DNA from: Hsuehochloa calcarea | Taxonomy: Eukaryota > Streptophyta > Magnoliopsida > Poales > Poaceae | Assembly: GCA_036346395.1 (NCBI GenBank) | Contig: CM070599.1 | Span: forward strand, 28,883,232-28,947,231 | Length of the DNA stretch: 64,000 bases | Direction: 5' to 3' | The notes under the pieces: generated by a model | What the model was told of the DNA's origin: nothing | The model's input: only the letters and a program-made list of their open reading frames with translations | The model's database searches: none | Made by a program: the position numbers and the translations under genes | Shown: in pieces, positions 21,472-32,521 of the stretch | How positions within the stretch are numbered: the first letter of the stretch is position 1 | Layout of the letters: the number at the start of each line of letters is the position of its first letter

Positions 21472-24290
21472 ACCCAGCACATGATAACCATGCAGATGCT
21501 CAATCAAGCAATCAAGGCATCGGTTTACACGGAGGTCTTCTTGAGCCTTAAAAGAATTGTATAATGCAAAGGAATGTGCAGGTGAACACGATCACGCATG
21601 CACGTCGGTTGTGCTGCCGGTGGTCATTTGTTTTTGCGGTGGGTGGCGTCTCTGAATCTGCAGCCGCCGACTGCGGATACATTGGCACTGCAGGTGTTGA
21701 ACTATCCAGTTTGTTTATGGATGAAAGTACACGAAACTAATTTTCTTACATTGTGTTTTGAAGGTTCGTCTGGTTCAGCGCAGGGATACTGACTTAACAA
21801 ATGATAAACCACCAGTAGTCTACAACTACTTTGCGATTACAGTGTTCAGAATAATAAGAATTCCCTGAAGACTTAACAAAAATCACTCAAATTCAGAACT
21901 TTGTTCAATAGATAAACTAGATTATACTTTAGCAGTTTAGCTATAATAAGAAGGGGTCGTGGTCCTTCTTCTGAATTCAGGTACCAAGGTTATATCTATG
22001 GAAAATGGGTCTGTCTACACAAAATTCAACTATTTTCTCTGTAAAAAATCGTCACATTTTGAAAGTTCATTTACAACTATATTATACATAAATTATAGTA
22101 AATTATTTATGTAATTTTAGTTCTTAGTCAATGTAATTATTCTTGAAAGTCTTAATAACCTATATTTTCATCACATGATTCAAAATCTCACATGTACTTT
22201 GAAAGATTGAGCAAAAATAAATAAATAAAATAAAATTATATACCAATAAAATACAGCAATGTGGTGAACCCGTTATATTCTTTATATGTACTTTGAGAGG
22301 TTGAGAAAAAACAAAGATAAAAAATAAAATTATATACCAACAAAATACGACAATGTGGTGATCCTGTTATTTTTCGAAGAAAAAACCATAATAAATTCAG
22401 ATCCAATTCATCATATAGAAAAAAAATACAAATCTCAAAACATATCGGACGAATGTAAATTTGACTATTATGATTTTTTTTTTCTTATAGCACATCAACT
22501 ACACGAATCTTATAACACATCTAACGAATAAAAAAGTGACAGTTTTGACATAAAAAAACTGTCAAAAGTTATATAGCAATTCAAAAAAAATGTGCCAAAG
22601 ATATAAAGATCTTAGGCAAAGTTTGGAATGGAGAATTTCAGTAGGAATTTCTGAAGAATTGCACGTTTCAGTTTGTATTCCAATGGATTTGGAGAGGACC
22701 AGGAAAGAGCGAAACAATCACAAAATTGGTCGCTGATGTTGTAAATTGCAGGACCGGAGAAATCAGAAATCACAGACTTTGATTTCTCCAGGTTTGTGGC
22801 AAAATTTCAGACGCCAGGAACTTCACCACGTCCCGGTCAGCAAATGTTAGGCAGCCATGAACTGAAACCGTTTACCCCTGTCACTTCAAGGGACTCCATC
22901 GATGGAGAAAAACCGGAACCCTAACAACTCCCGGAGAAAGTTGAGGCTTCAGATTGCACACGTTTGGGCACGAGAGCTCGCCAGCTCCATAACTACACAG
23001 TACAGAGGTGTGGATTTTTAGCTAATTGCAGGACCAATGCACTGGCTACCAATCGCTCTGATGTATCAGGGGTAGGTAGGTGCTCTTCAGACTTCAGAAT
23101 TCAGATTACTTCATGATCTGACAGGTCATGTCGAGAGCTGATTTTGGTTAGGTTCGTCTCAATGATGCCGGTTCCGGGAATGCCAAGAACATGCTGATAT
23201 CAGTCAGCAGTACGTCGTCACATCTCAAGACGAGAATGTCAGATCCGAGAATCAAGTGGGCAAGATACTGTAAACAACACGGTGATGAGCAGAGCAGTGC
23301 ATACGACTATACGAGGGAATCAATAGAGCTCTGATTTGACCTGAACAAAATTATATTCCCAGTGTGATCACAATGGAATTAGTAAACACTAATCAAGGAA
23401 CCGATTAAGCTCTTGTGTTTTGTGTGGTATATGCATGCATGAATCTCGTTGCAAACATTCCATAAGGTAAGCAAGCATAACTACTCACTACTCACTGTTC
23501 GACCATGGAAAAATACTTGTTTTTCGAGAACACGCAGGAGAGCTGCGCATCATTGCATTAAAAGGAGAAACAACATAAACTTGGATATTCCATTCTACAT
23601 ATACATCAAGAAGTTACCCCTGTATACACACAACAGGGAGAGGAACACAGATAGACCCAAAAGAAAGAAAGAAACAAAGAAAGAAAGAAAGAATAGCAGG
23701 TAAGTCGAATCCACTTCTCATCACCTCACAAACTAGCTTTGCTAGCTAGGTCCAACAAACAGGGACATGCACTAGAAATCTCCATCTCTAACACGCAAAT
23801 GAGCTGCCCAGAACCTGTCACTGACCGGATCTTAATTCTCATCCATCCTTCAAATCGGTGAACTAAAACAGCATGGATTTTTCCCATGTGACGGATGGAT
23901 GGAGGCATTCCTACTGAATTTGTCTTGTGTGTGACACACACCAATGCAACCAAGAGGTGATGGCCTGTCCGAGATTTGCGTTGGTTGGTGTGGTGCTTCA
24001 CCGCCTAAATTAAAAGAATGGAAGAAAAATGCAGTGGAGAAGAGAAGTCTGATGAGGAGATTGCGAGCAAGTGCATGCCCGGTTGGTGCAACTCCACTAT
24101 ACACCAGTACTGGTTCTCCCAGACTTGTTCTTCGGTTAATTGCGTGTGGGAACTGGAAGGCCTCTTGGCAACAACTACTACACACCAACCTGTACTAGAA
24201 TTGCACCATATTGCAAGCTTAGCAATAGGATGGTACATTGGTACTTTGGTGGTACTGGACTGCCAGGAATGCTCTCAATAATGAATGATT
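21472..24290. other. No gene seen; AT-rich intergenic DNA
   Basis: No convincing coding sequence. 22000-22620 is very AT-rich and contains a tandem duplication. 22620-23400 is more balanced and may hold old MITE-like DNA (ggcaaagtttggaatggag near 22615), but terminal repeats could not be matched. An AAAG/AAAC microsatellite lies at 23661-23693. Confidence 0.4.
22192..22372 (+). repeat. Diverged tandem duplication, about 93 bp
   Basis: Two adjacent copies begin atgtactttga (near 22192 and 22285), share aaaattatatacca and aatgtggtga, and end in gttat. The copies differ by several substitutions and small gaps. Confidence 0.75.
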
Positions 24291-24530
24291 TGTTAGGTTA
24301 TGGCCATCATACATGAGAGATGACAGCAGCTACGGTTGTGTGCAAAATGCATTGGTGTAGTATTGGTGGTAGTTCAAATAAACTATTGCAGCAGTTGTGT
24401 ATAAAATGATTGTTAGGTTATGGCAATCATACATGAGAGATGACAGCAGCTACAGTTGTGTGTAAAGTGTATTGGTGTAGTATTGGTGGTGGTTCAAATA
24501 AACTATTGCAGCAGTTGTGTATAAAATGCG
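24291..24530 (+). repeat. 120-bp tandem duplication
   Basis: Two head-to-tail copies (24291-24410, 24411-24530) start tgttaggttatgg and end gtataaaatg. They differ at only a handful of positions, so the duplication is fairly recent. No coding frame is conserved between them. Confidence 0.92.
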
Positions 24531-24671
24531 GAATGCTATCTTTCTATGTATATTTTTGAATGTATGTGTTGGGCTTATCTTTCTGTGTATAGCACTTCTG
24601 ACACTTGCAACTAACTCAACATTATATTTAGCTATTATAACACTACCATTGTAAAATAGTTAAATCTACTA

Positions 24672-24956
24672 GGGCTCCGTTTGGCATTTTGGCATTGCGG
24701 TGGATTAAGACAATCTTGTTTGGTTGAGCTGTTTTTAGATATTTGGGTATTTGGCTAACGGTTTTTATAATCAAGTTGCAAATGGATATATTATTGCATT
24801 TCAGGACATAAGAGATGAAATGTGAGAAGATAACTATTGGATAACAAAAACTATCAAACTTTAGTATGATTTGCCACATATATTAATAGATTTCCCATAA
24901 CGTGATTTTCGCATCAACATAAAAATAAGCACAACACAACAGCATCAAACTGAGCC
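24672..24956. mobile_element. MITE-like element, TA target site
   Basis: The left end GGGCTCCGTTTGGCATTTTGG and the right end, read in reverse as GGCTCAGTTTGATGCTG, form imperfect inverted repeats. TA flanks both ends (24670-24671, 24957-24958). Length is 285 bp, AT-rich, no coding capacity. The family is not certain; a Tourist-like (PIF/Harbinger) or similar origin is possible. Confidence 0.55.
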
Positions 24957-25265
24957 TAAAACTCGACAGAAAAAGTTGAGAACAAATAAAGACGAAGAGA
25001 CGGAAATGGAATGGTTTTGTCGCCACCTAATGAGCTAAAATCAAAATATTCCCGGTCAAATAACGTATAAAAAGATCTATTTGCGCTAAAATTTACATTC
25101 TTTAAAATATTAACGAATGCAACCAATACTAGTAATATCAATAATAAATAACTACAAAATAGGGGGAAATAAAGAAAGAAAATCCTCAAGAAACTCCCTC
25201 GTGTTCTTGCCGCCAGGGAGGCCAACCATGCAAAGGCATGGCATGGCATGCCTCCACATGCCACG
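24957..25265. other. 3' flank of the CCR4-like gene
   Basis: AT-rich sequence directly downstream (minus strand) of the kinase stop codon at 25266-25268. It probably holds the 3' untranslated region. No other feature is seen. Confidence 0.4.
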
Positions 25266-27653
25266 TCACCTCGTCGTCGATCCATCGGTGCACGACCGCG
25301 ACAGCACCGCCTCGCTGCCGCGGTGCTCATGTTCCTCGCATGCCGCCACGGCCCGCTCGAGCACGCCGACCACCTCGCTCATGGTGGGCCGGTCGCGCCC
25401 GGCCAGCCGGACGCAGTCCGAGGCCAGGTACCCGACGTAGGCGACGGCCTCCATCTCCCCGGCGTCGGCAGCGGCAGCCGCACGTCGAGCACCCGGTGCA
25501 CCCGGTCCTCCTCGATGTGTGGCACGGCGATGTCCACCACGTTCTTGGGCGTGCCGCTCCCCTCGTACCTCTGGATCACCTTGCACCCGGAGAGCAGCTC
25601 GAGCAGCAGCACCCGAAGCTGTACACGTCGCTCTTGTCCGTCAGGTGCTGCAGCCGGTAGTACTCCGGGTCCATGTACCCCACCGTCCCGGCCGTCACGC
25701 ACGGCTCGTCGTCGCCGGCATTGTCGCCGCCGCCGTTGCCGTCGCTGTTCAGGTTGCTGAGCAGCGAGAGGCCGAAGTCGGAGACCTTGGCGGTCCAGGT
25801 GGCGTCGAGGAGGATGTTGGAGGACTTGATGTCGCGGTGGATGATGGCCGGCACGGCGTAGGTGTGCATGTACTCGATGCCGCGCGCGGCGCCGAGGGCG
25901 AGGCGGAGGCGGGCCGACCAGGAGGCGAGCGGCGGGGAGAGCGGGGCGGGGCGCTTGTGGAGGTGGTCGTGGAGGGTGCCGTTGGGCATGAACTCGTAGA
26001 CGAGGATGCGCTCGCCGCCGTCGGCGCAGAAGCCGAGGAGTCGGACCAGGTTCTTGTGGTTCACGCGGGAGAGGAGCGCGAGCTCGGAGATGAAGGCTGC
26101 CTCTTGGTTGACGCGGCGCTCCGCAGCGGCGGAGGAGGAAGAGGGGCACCGGGGTCGCGGTGCTCCGCGCGCTTGATGGCGACCTCGCGGCCGTCGGAGA
26201 GGGACGCGCGGTAGACGGCGCCGAAGCTGCCGGAGCCGATGCGGTGGGACGGCAAGAAGCCGCCCGTGGCGGCCCGGAGCGCCACCAGGGGAACTGCTCC
26301 ACCGTCGTGTTCGGGCCATTGGAGAGAAGCGCTCTGAGCGACCGCTCCACGCGAGGCACTGGGGTCGTCGGCTCGATGAGGATGCGTCCGGAATCTAAGG
26401 AGCTGCTGCTCCGGCGCCGGCGCAGGAAATAAACCACCATGAGCGCGGCGAAGATGGACACGAGTCCCGAACCAATTCCTACACTGATCAACGCGATCAC
26501 TGGATCGCTCGGCCGCCGCTTCCCCTCGAGTGAGAGGTCGACGCCGACGAGTTGGACGTAGGTGTCAGCGCCTTCGGGGAGGAGTGTAGCCGCAGGGGTA
26601 GCAGACGGCCACGCCGACGCCGACGCCGCAGAGCGCTGCGGAGCCCGACCAGACGCCGCACGGGCACGACCTTGACGGCGCGCACTGACCCGGCAGGACC
26701 TTGTCGAACACCTTGCTCACTCCGCCCGCGACACCTCCGCCCCAGCACACCAGCGAGTAGTTCGACATGAGCACCCCGCACACCACCTTCCCTTTGCCTC
26801 CAGAGCGACGAACTGCTGCTGCGCCACCTCCGGCGGCGGCGCCGCCTCCTCCTCCGGCCAGCACGAGACAGTCCAGTTTCCCACATCACACACGTGACCG
26901 CGTCGCCCACCGCCACTGTTGACACCGCGCGACTCAGCCTCGGTGGCGCCGCGGCTGCCACCGCCGCCGCCTCTCCCCAGCACCCCAGCACCCCTCCGTC
27001 GTCCACCGCACAGGCGTGCCTCTGACCGGCGGCCAGCAACATGTACCTGCCCCTCGGTTCCCGCCCCACCGCGTCGCCGTCGCCGTAACACCTCACCTCC
27101 CCTGTCCCCACCACCAGCCCGCACACGAACCCGCCGCCCACCGCCACCGCCGAGAACCCCATACCTTCCGGCACCACCCCACATGCCCACCTCCAGCACT
27201 GTATCCTCTTCTCCACGAGCCCGCACACGTACTCCCCGCCGCCCGACACGGCGGACAGCGCCTCGCCCCTGTACACCCTCTTCGACGGCTTCTCGCTATT
27301 AGTCAAATCCCACCAGCGCATAGACATTGGTGGAGACGAAGTCGGGCCGACGGAGCAGAGGTACCCATCGCCGGCGACGATGGCGGAGAACGGTGTGCTA
27401 GTGCCGCCGCCGCCGTAGGAGTAGTTGTGGGGCCGGCGGAGCGGTTGGCGACGCTGGCGCAGGTGAGCTGGTACTCTTTCCCGGAGGGTACGAGGCCGCA
27501 GGCGAGGTGGTGCGGAGAGGTGGTGTTGGTGTCCACGGCGGCGATGGCGATGGTGGGGAGCGGGAAGGAGGAGGCGATAAGGAGAGGTGGGAGAGCTACG
27601 AGGAGGTGGAGGAGGAAGGCTAGGAGGAGGTGGTGCGGTGGAGGTGGAGACAT
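25266..27653 (-). CDS. CCR4: CRINKLY4-related receptor-like kinase (CCR4-like), frame broken
   Basis: Plasma-membrane serine/threonine receptor kinase, single exon like the plant CCR family (not the CCR4 deadenylase). ATG at 27651-27653 opens a signal peptide (LLLAFLLHLLVALPPLLIASS). The ectodomain has CR4-type propeller-like repeats (YVCGLVEKRIQCW, FVCGL, RHACAVDDGGVLGCWGE, VVCGVLMSNYSLVCWGGG) and a Cys-rich end (CPCGVWSGSAALCGVG, CYPC). The transmembrane helix is IALISVGIGSGLVSIFAALM followed by RRRR. The kinase has GSGSFGAVYR, VAIKR, HRDIKSSN, DFGLS and GYMDPEYY, so it is an RD kinase with all catalytic motifs. Eight frame breaks spread over it (near 27440, 26890, 26810, 26590, 26290, 26150, 25610 and 25470). 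Each is cured by restoring one or two bases to (or, near 26590, removing one from) a C or G run, so consensus error is more likely than a pseudogene. Confidence 0.85.
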
Positions 27654-27795
27654 TGGGTTGGGGGAGAGGGTGGAGAAGAAGGGGAGGAGTTTGTGTAGAC
27701 CATGGTGGCGCGAGCGAGGAAGGTGAAAGGGAAGGAAGAATGGGGAGCGAGGGAAGGGAGGAAGTTTAAAGGTTGGTATCTTTTTTCTTTGGGTA

Positions 27796-28880
27796 ATGCT
27801 CACCAGTAGACGTCCGATATTGACGTTTTCCATTCGACTGTGCATCCACCGATCGAACGACGAGTGCTACTCTAGGTATCTTTTTTTCTTGCGTTGGCCC
27901 ACACGATCGGATGTGAAATATCTCACTTCGTCATAATTTAGATATGAGCAAGCCCATGGGAGGAGAAGATAACCACAACGACGACCTCACTTTTCTTCCT
28001 ACCCCTAACAAATCCAAACTATCCATTTTCTACATCTCCCTCTCCCTTGTCTCTTTGGGCGAGGAGAGGACCGGCGCGCCGGGACGACAAATAGAAAAGT
28101 GGGGGCGAGAGGAGAGGACGAGTTGGGAAGCCACCGTCACTTTGTGCCCGCGAGGAAAGGAAGCCGCGGCGGAGCGTTGGATGGTGGCCAGAGGAGGAGT
28201 GAGGGCGACGCACAGAGAGCCTATGATGACATCCTGAGGGCCAGCGTGCCGCCGCCGAGGCCGAGGCAAGTGAATCGATTGTTTGTTGCAGAAAAGAGTT
28301 TTTTGTTGCAGTAGAGTGTTTTAAGATGTTAGGACTATGTTTTTTAATGTTGTAGTACAAATTCTTGAGATGTTGCATTTCGCTATCCAAAATGTTACAG
28401 CCATATGTTCTTTTTGTTGCAAGAGGTGATTTGTGATATTGGAACTACATGTTTTGAATGTTGCAATAATATTATAAGAATTTCTCAATATTGCATCTAG
28501 TATTGTTTATTGTTGTATATATGAAATCAGAATATTTCATAAGTTAGGCTCAAATGTTGCATCACCCGATCGATTGCCTTTAGTAGCGAAGGGTTTCAAT
28601 TGTTCTTGATTATCAATTGTTGCACAAATTATTTACTGATGTTTGATTGAGACGTCTGATGTGTTGCATATGTGTTTTCAAATTGTTGCAAGTGCCCCCC
28701 TGTTGCAAATGTGTTTTCAAAATGTTGCAAAGGTGTGTGGGACCACTAGTGAGGATATCAATTAAACAAGATGGCCAGATGGGAGTCAATGGTTTTTATC
28801 ACCTTTCGTTACATTCATCCAACGGTGGTCGAACCATCCGAAGAAAACCACGGTGTCGGACGTCCGAGCCGTAGCAGCAT
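27796..28880. mobile_element. Possible terminal-inverted-repeat element upstream of the kinase gene
   Basis: Both ends carry an acgtccga core in inverted arrangement (tagacgtccgatatt at 27806; ctcggacgtccgacacc on the minus strand near 28870). The interior has many gttgca units (28280-28740), a style common in grass Mutator-like non-autonomous elements. No matching target duplication was found. Frames inside are compositional. It lies 140 bp upstream of the kinase start codon and may contribute to its promoter. Confidence 0.35.
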
Positions 28881-29527
28881 CCTTTTCTTTTCTTTTAAAA
28901 AGCAATAGTTATGGGAAAATATTAGAATTTGGGGGTTGGGTATGAACATATCATTAGGGTATACACCATACAAGATGCTTATACGTGGGTGTTTAAAGAG
29001 AGAGAGTATAACCACATCATCAAGCACCTATTTAAAAGTTATTTTCTCTAATGCAATCATATATCTTGTAGGTGCTTACATGATTATATTATTTATTTAC
29101 TAGATATAGTTATATGCATAAGTACATGTTAAGCACAGGTGCCTAATTAAGCATCGATGCTACAACATAGACATCTTATCTATCCTACGTGTCAAGAAAA
29201 ATTAGTTTTTATTTGCTAAGCACATGTGTAAGCACATGCATTATACGTGTTCTTAGTGGTATTTGGTTTTTTTGCTTGAGTAGTACCATTTGTATCAGTA
29301 TTTTGTCAGCGTTTTCCTAAAAGAAGTATTTTGTCAGGGAAATGATGCCACTAGTATACCATTATGTTAGATGAATATAACTAGCAGGTGCTACGCGCAA
29401 TTGTTGCGCCGTAATTGTTTCAAAGTTTGTATAAATGATTGATAATATATTTACATATCTTGTAGAATATTTATACTTCTAAGATACCCTAAACATTGGA
29501 AACAACAAATAGAATAATAAGTTACAA
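28881..29527. other. No gene seen; AT-rich
   Basis: AT-rich DNA with several aagcac/gtgctta motifs (29060-29240) in both orientations, possibly an old MITE. No open frame is credible. Confidence 0.35.
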
Positions 29528-30059
29528 CCTGATGAAGAATCTAGACCCATCATTATGAGTTAATGGAGTATTTTGGTGATTAATGATAAATCTATATATG
29601 AGACTAACACTTTTATTGATATACATATTGTGTAGTCTTATTTGGATAAAAAAAGGTGAAAATCATGGAGGTATGCACTCGACATCATATTCTTATATAT
29701 TGTTGCATTCATCGGATCCAAAATATAGGTTGAACTCCACTAAAAGTCTAACTTGAATATGTGCATATGTTTTTATTACACATTTGTGTATGCATATATA
29801 TTAAGAATATCTACTTTGAAACATATTCTTGAGTATATAAAACTTGTGTAGTTCATATATACTCATATTTATCTACATTCAATTATTTGCAATTGAAGTG
29901 GTTATCATCAATTACCAAAGAGGGAAAGATTGCAGTATCTTGTCCCACCATTATGAGTTAATGGTATGTTGTGGTAATTAATGATAATCATATTGTGGAA
30001 CTAATATTTTCCATGAGTTGGATGAATAGGTTATGTTTCATGATGATGGAGACTTTTGA

Positions 30060-30480
30060 TGATGTCATGAGTTGATCGTCATCAAGTCAAGACTCGGGAT
30101 GAAGAAAATCATCATGTGTTAATGATGTTCAAGTCAAGATCCCGAAGTGAAGAAGATCATCATGTGTTGATGATATTGAAGTCAAGAGCTTGGAGTAAAG
30201 GATGCATCATGTGTTGATGATATTGAAGTCAGGAGCTTGGAGTAAAGGATGTATCATGTGTTGATGTGTATCAAGATCTCAAAGAAAAAGAAATCATCAT
30301 GTGTTGATGATATTCAAGAAGAGGAGATGATCATGAGTTGATCATCAAGTCAAGAGAAAATTCATCATGTATTGATGGATGTCAAGTGAAAGAATGCATC
30401 ATGGGTTGATGCATATTCAAATCAAGAACTTGAAGTAAAGGAGATCATCATGTGTTGATGATTATCAAAGTCAAGAACCC
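30060..30480 (+). repeat. Degenerate array of CATCATGTGTTGATGAT units
   Basis: About eight copies of an atcatgtgttgat core are spaced irregularly at roughly 35-65 bp and separated by agtcaagagcttggagtaaag-like spacers. The core is partly self-complementary (atcat / atgat). It lies inside the large solo LTR. Confidence 0.8.
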
Positions 30481-30714
30481 ATACTTGAAGTAAAAATATG
30501 CGTCGTTAAGCTTCAAGAAGATGCTTAAGGCAAAGGTATGACTAGCGAGAGCTAAAGATGTGTTCCTAGTCTTTTACCGGTCTTGGTGTTTGGTTGGAGA
30601 CCAGATTGCTAGTATAGGTTGACGTACTATTAAGAGGGACCTTGACTAGTAGCTTGAGTTATTCATGTGTTGATAGCTCATTGTGCTTGCTCTAGCTCAT
30701 CTATGCATGGTGCT

Positions 30715-31200
30715 ATTGTTTGCGAATGTGTTTTGCAAATGGTTGAAGCTCATGCATCATAATCTTTGTAGCATGAGACTATAATTTGTAAATGTGTTTT
30801 ACAAATGGTTGAAGTCCATGCAACTACTCCTTGTGGCATGTTGCCGATATTTGTGAATATATTTTGCAAATAGTCGAGCCTCATGCATAATCTTTGTAGT
30901 ATAAGACTACAATTTGTAAATGTATTTTACAAATGGTTGAAGTTCATGCAACTACTCCTTGTGGCATATTGCCGATATTTACGAATGTGTTTTGCAAATA
31001 GTCGAGGCTCATGCATAATCCCTGTAGCATGTGACTTTAGTTTGCGAATGTGTTTTGCAAATGGTTTAAGTCCATGTACCTTATTCATTGTGGCGTTGAT
31101 TCTAAAAGTTGGCAAATGTGTTTTACAACTTATTGAGAATTTTGCCTTTAACCCTTGTTTGTATTGCTTATCAATTGGTAAATGTATTTTGCAATTGAGT
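30715..31200 (+). repeat. Tandem array, about 64-bp period, hairpin core
   Basis: Eight units share a core of the form atttgtaaatgtgttttacaaat at about 30720, 30786, 30849, 30911, 30976, 31039, 31108 and 31170. Each core can fold into a stem (atttgtaaa against tttacaaat). Flanks alternate between gtagcatgagac and ttgtggcatgttgccg, so a dimer of about 127 bp is the higher-order unit. Confidence 0.85.
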
Positions 31201-31760
31201 TTGTTTTGAAAGCCAACTTGAACTTTTCTCAGGATAATCGGTAGTACCAACGTTGTGTTGGCGATACTATCGCACCGCGGTATGACCGGAAAGTGGTGTG
31301 GTACTACTGCAACCCGGCCGGACCGAAGTTTAGTTTGCGGTACGTGTTTTCCAGAAAGACACCTTCTGAGTGTTTTGCTCTCCTGGAAAGCGGTAGCACT
31401 GGAGTTCATTTGGCGGAACTACCGTATCGCGGTACAACCGCAGTGCTTATCGCAGAACTACCGCAACCCGATATAACTGATTTATGAAGCGGTACGTTAT
31501 TTCTAGTAAGGACCATTTTCGGACCTCAAAGGAAGCAGTAGTACCACCCTTGTGTTTCGGAACTACCGGCGAGTGGAACTACCACATCTTCAATGGTGGT
31601 AGTACCGCGCTGCATTTTCAACGACTATTTCAAAGGCCTTTTATAGCCGTTACTGTGCGTCAGAGGAAGTGCGGTAGTACCGTCGATGAACGGCGGTACT
31701 ACCGCTCGTGCTGATTTTTTTAAGAATCTTTTCTCCAACGGCTAGTTTTTATATGTGGGC

Positions 31761-31768
31761 TATAAATA
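31761..31768 (+). promoter_or_regulatory. TATA box in large solo LTR
   Basis: TATAAATA in the context gggctataaatacccat, following a segment rich in ggtagtaccgc motifs, about 750 bp before the LTR end. Confidence 0.55.
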
Positions 31769-32521
31769 CCCATCTTGGCCGGTTGTGGGGAGGTTGTTGG
31801 TGCCATATACATTCTATTGAGGAAAGAGTAAGCACTCTACACTCTTATGTGCATTTGTTGCACTTAGTGAGCTTAGAGAGCAAACCCTAAGTGCATGTGT
31901 TGCATTAGGTAGTGGATTGTGTATCCACTTGAGCCTAGACACTTGATTTGTTCAAGTGGGTGTCTTCGACTTGTTACTCTTGGTGTTTGTCGTCGGTGAT
32001 CTTCTCAAAAAAGGTTGTGAGAAGGCCCGAGCGGTTATGAGTGGTTTGGTGCACGCCATCTCCGGAGTGGAAGAAGAGCAACCCCGAGTGGATCGAGATG
32101 TTGGTTCGTGTTGGAGCCGGTCCAAGTGGTTGAGCTTACCTTAGAAGTGTTGGCTTAATTTGTGGAGCCATACAATAAATTAGGGCTTACCTCAACGTGG
32201 ATTAGGGGAGACCGGTAAGTCTCCGAACACCACGGTAAAACATCATTGTGTCCTTGTGGTTTGTTCTTCTTGTGTTTTACTATACTGCAATTTACATTCC
32301 GTGTATCAATTTGCTTATATGTCTTTGTATGATTGCAATCATTATTAATAGTATTATGTTGTTGTAGCACTTAGTAAAGACTAGTTGATGTTGATTTAGA
32401 CTTTAATTGTGCAAAATTGTATTGTTATTAGCTTCCGTATTAGAAATCGGTTTTAGCCAAAGAAGTTTTTAAAACCACCTATTCACCCCCCTCTAGTCGG
32501 CCTCCTCGATTTTACACCTGA

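Larger units (their letters stand above)
29533..32516 (+). mobile_element. Large solo LTR with CCTGA target duplication
   Basis: The ends are TGAAGAATCTAG and CGATTTTACA, flanked by perfect CCTGA at 29528-29532 and 32517-32521. The last 60 bp (cacctattcacccccctctag) are typical of SIRE-type copia LTR ends in grasses. At 2,984 bp it is unusually long, partly because the first 90 bp are duplicated (29545-29620 and 29943-30020) and because of two internal tandem arrays. TATAAATA at 31761-31768 is a plausible LTR promoter. No PBS follows, consistent with a solo LTR. Family assignment is by the end sequence only. Confidence 0.7.

Noticed and set aside
26497..27327. Separate 276-codon frame and other frames on both strands in the kinase gene
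   Set aside because: Pieces of one CCR4-like ectodomain separated by frame breaks, plus antisense shadows.
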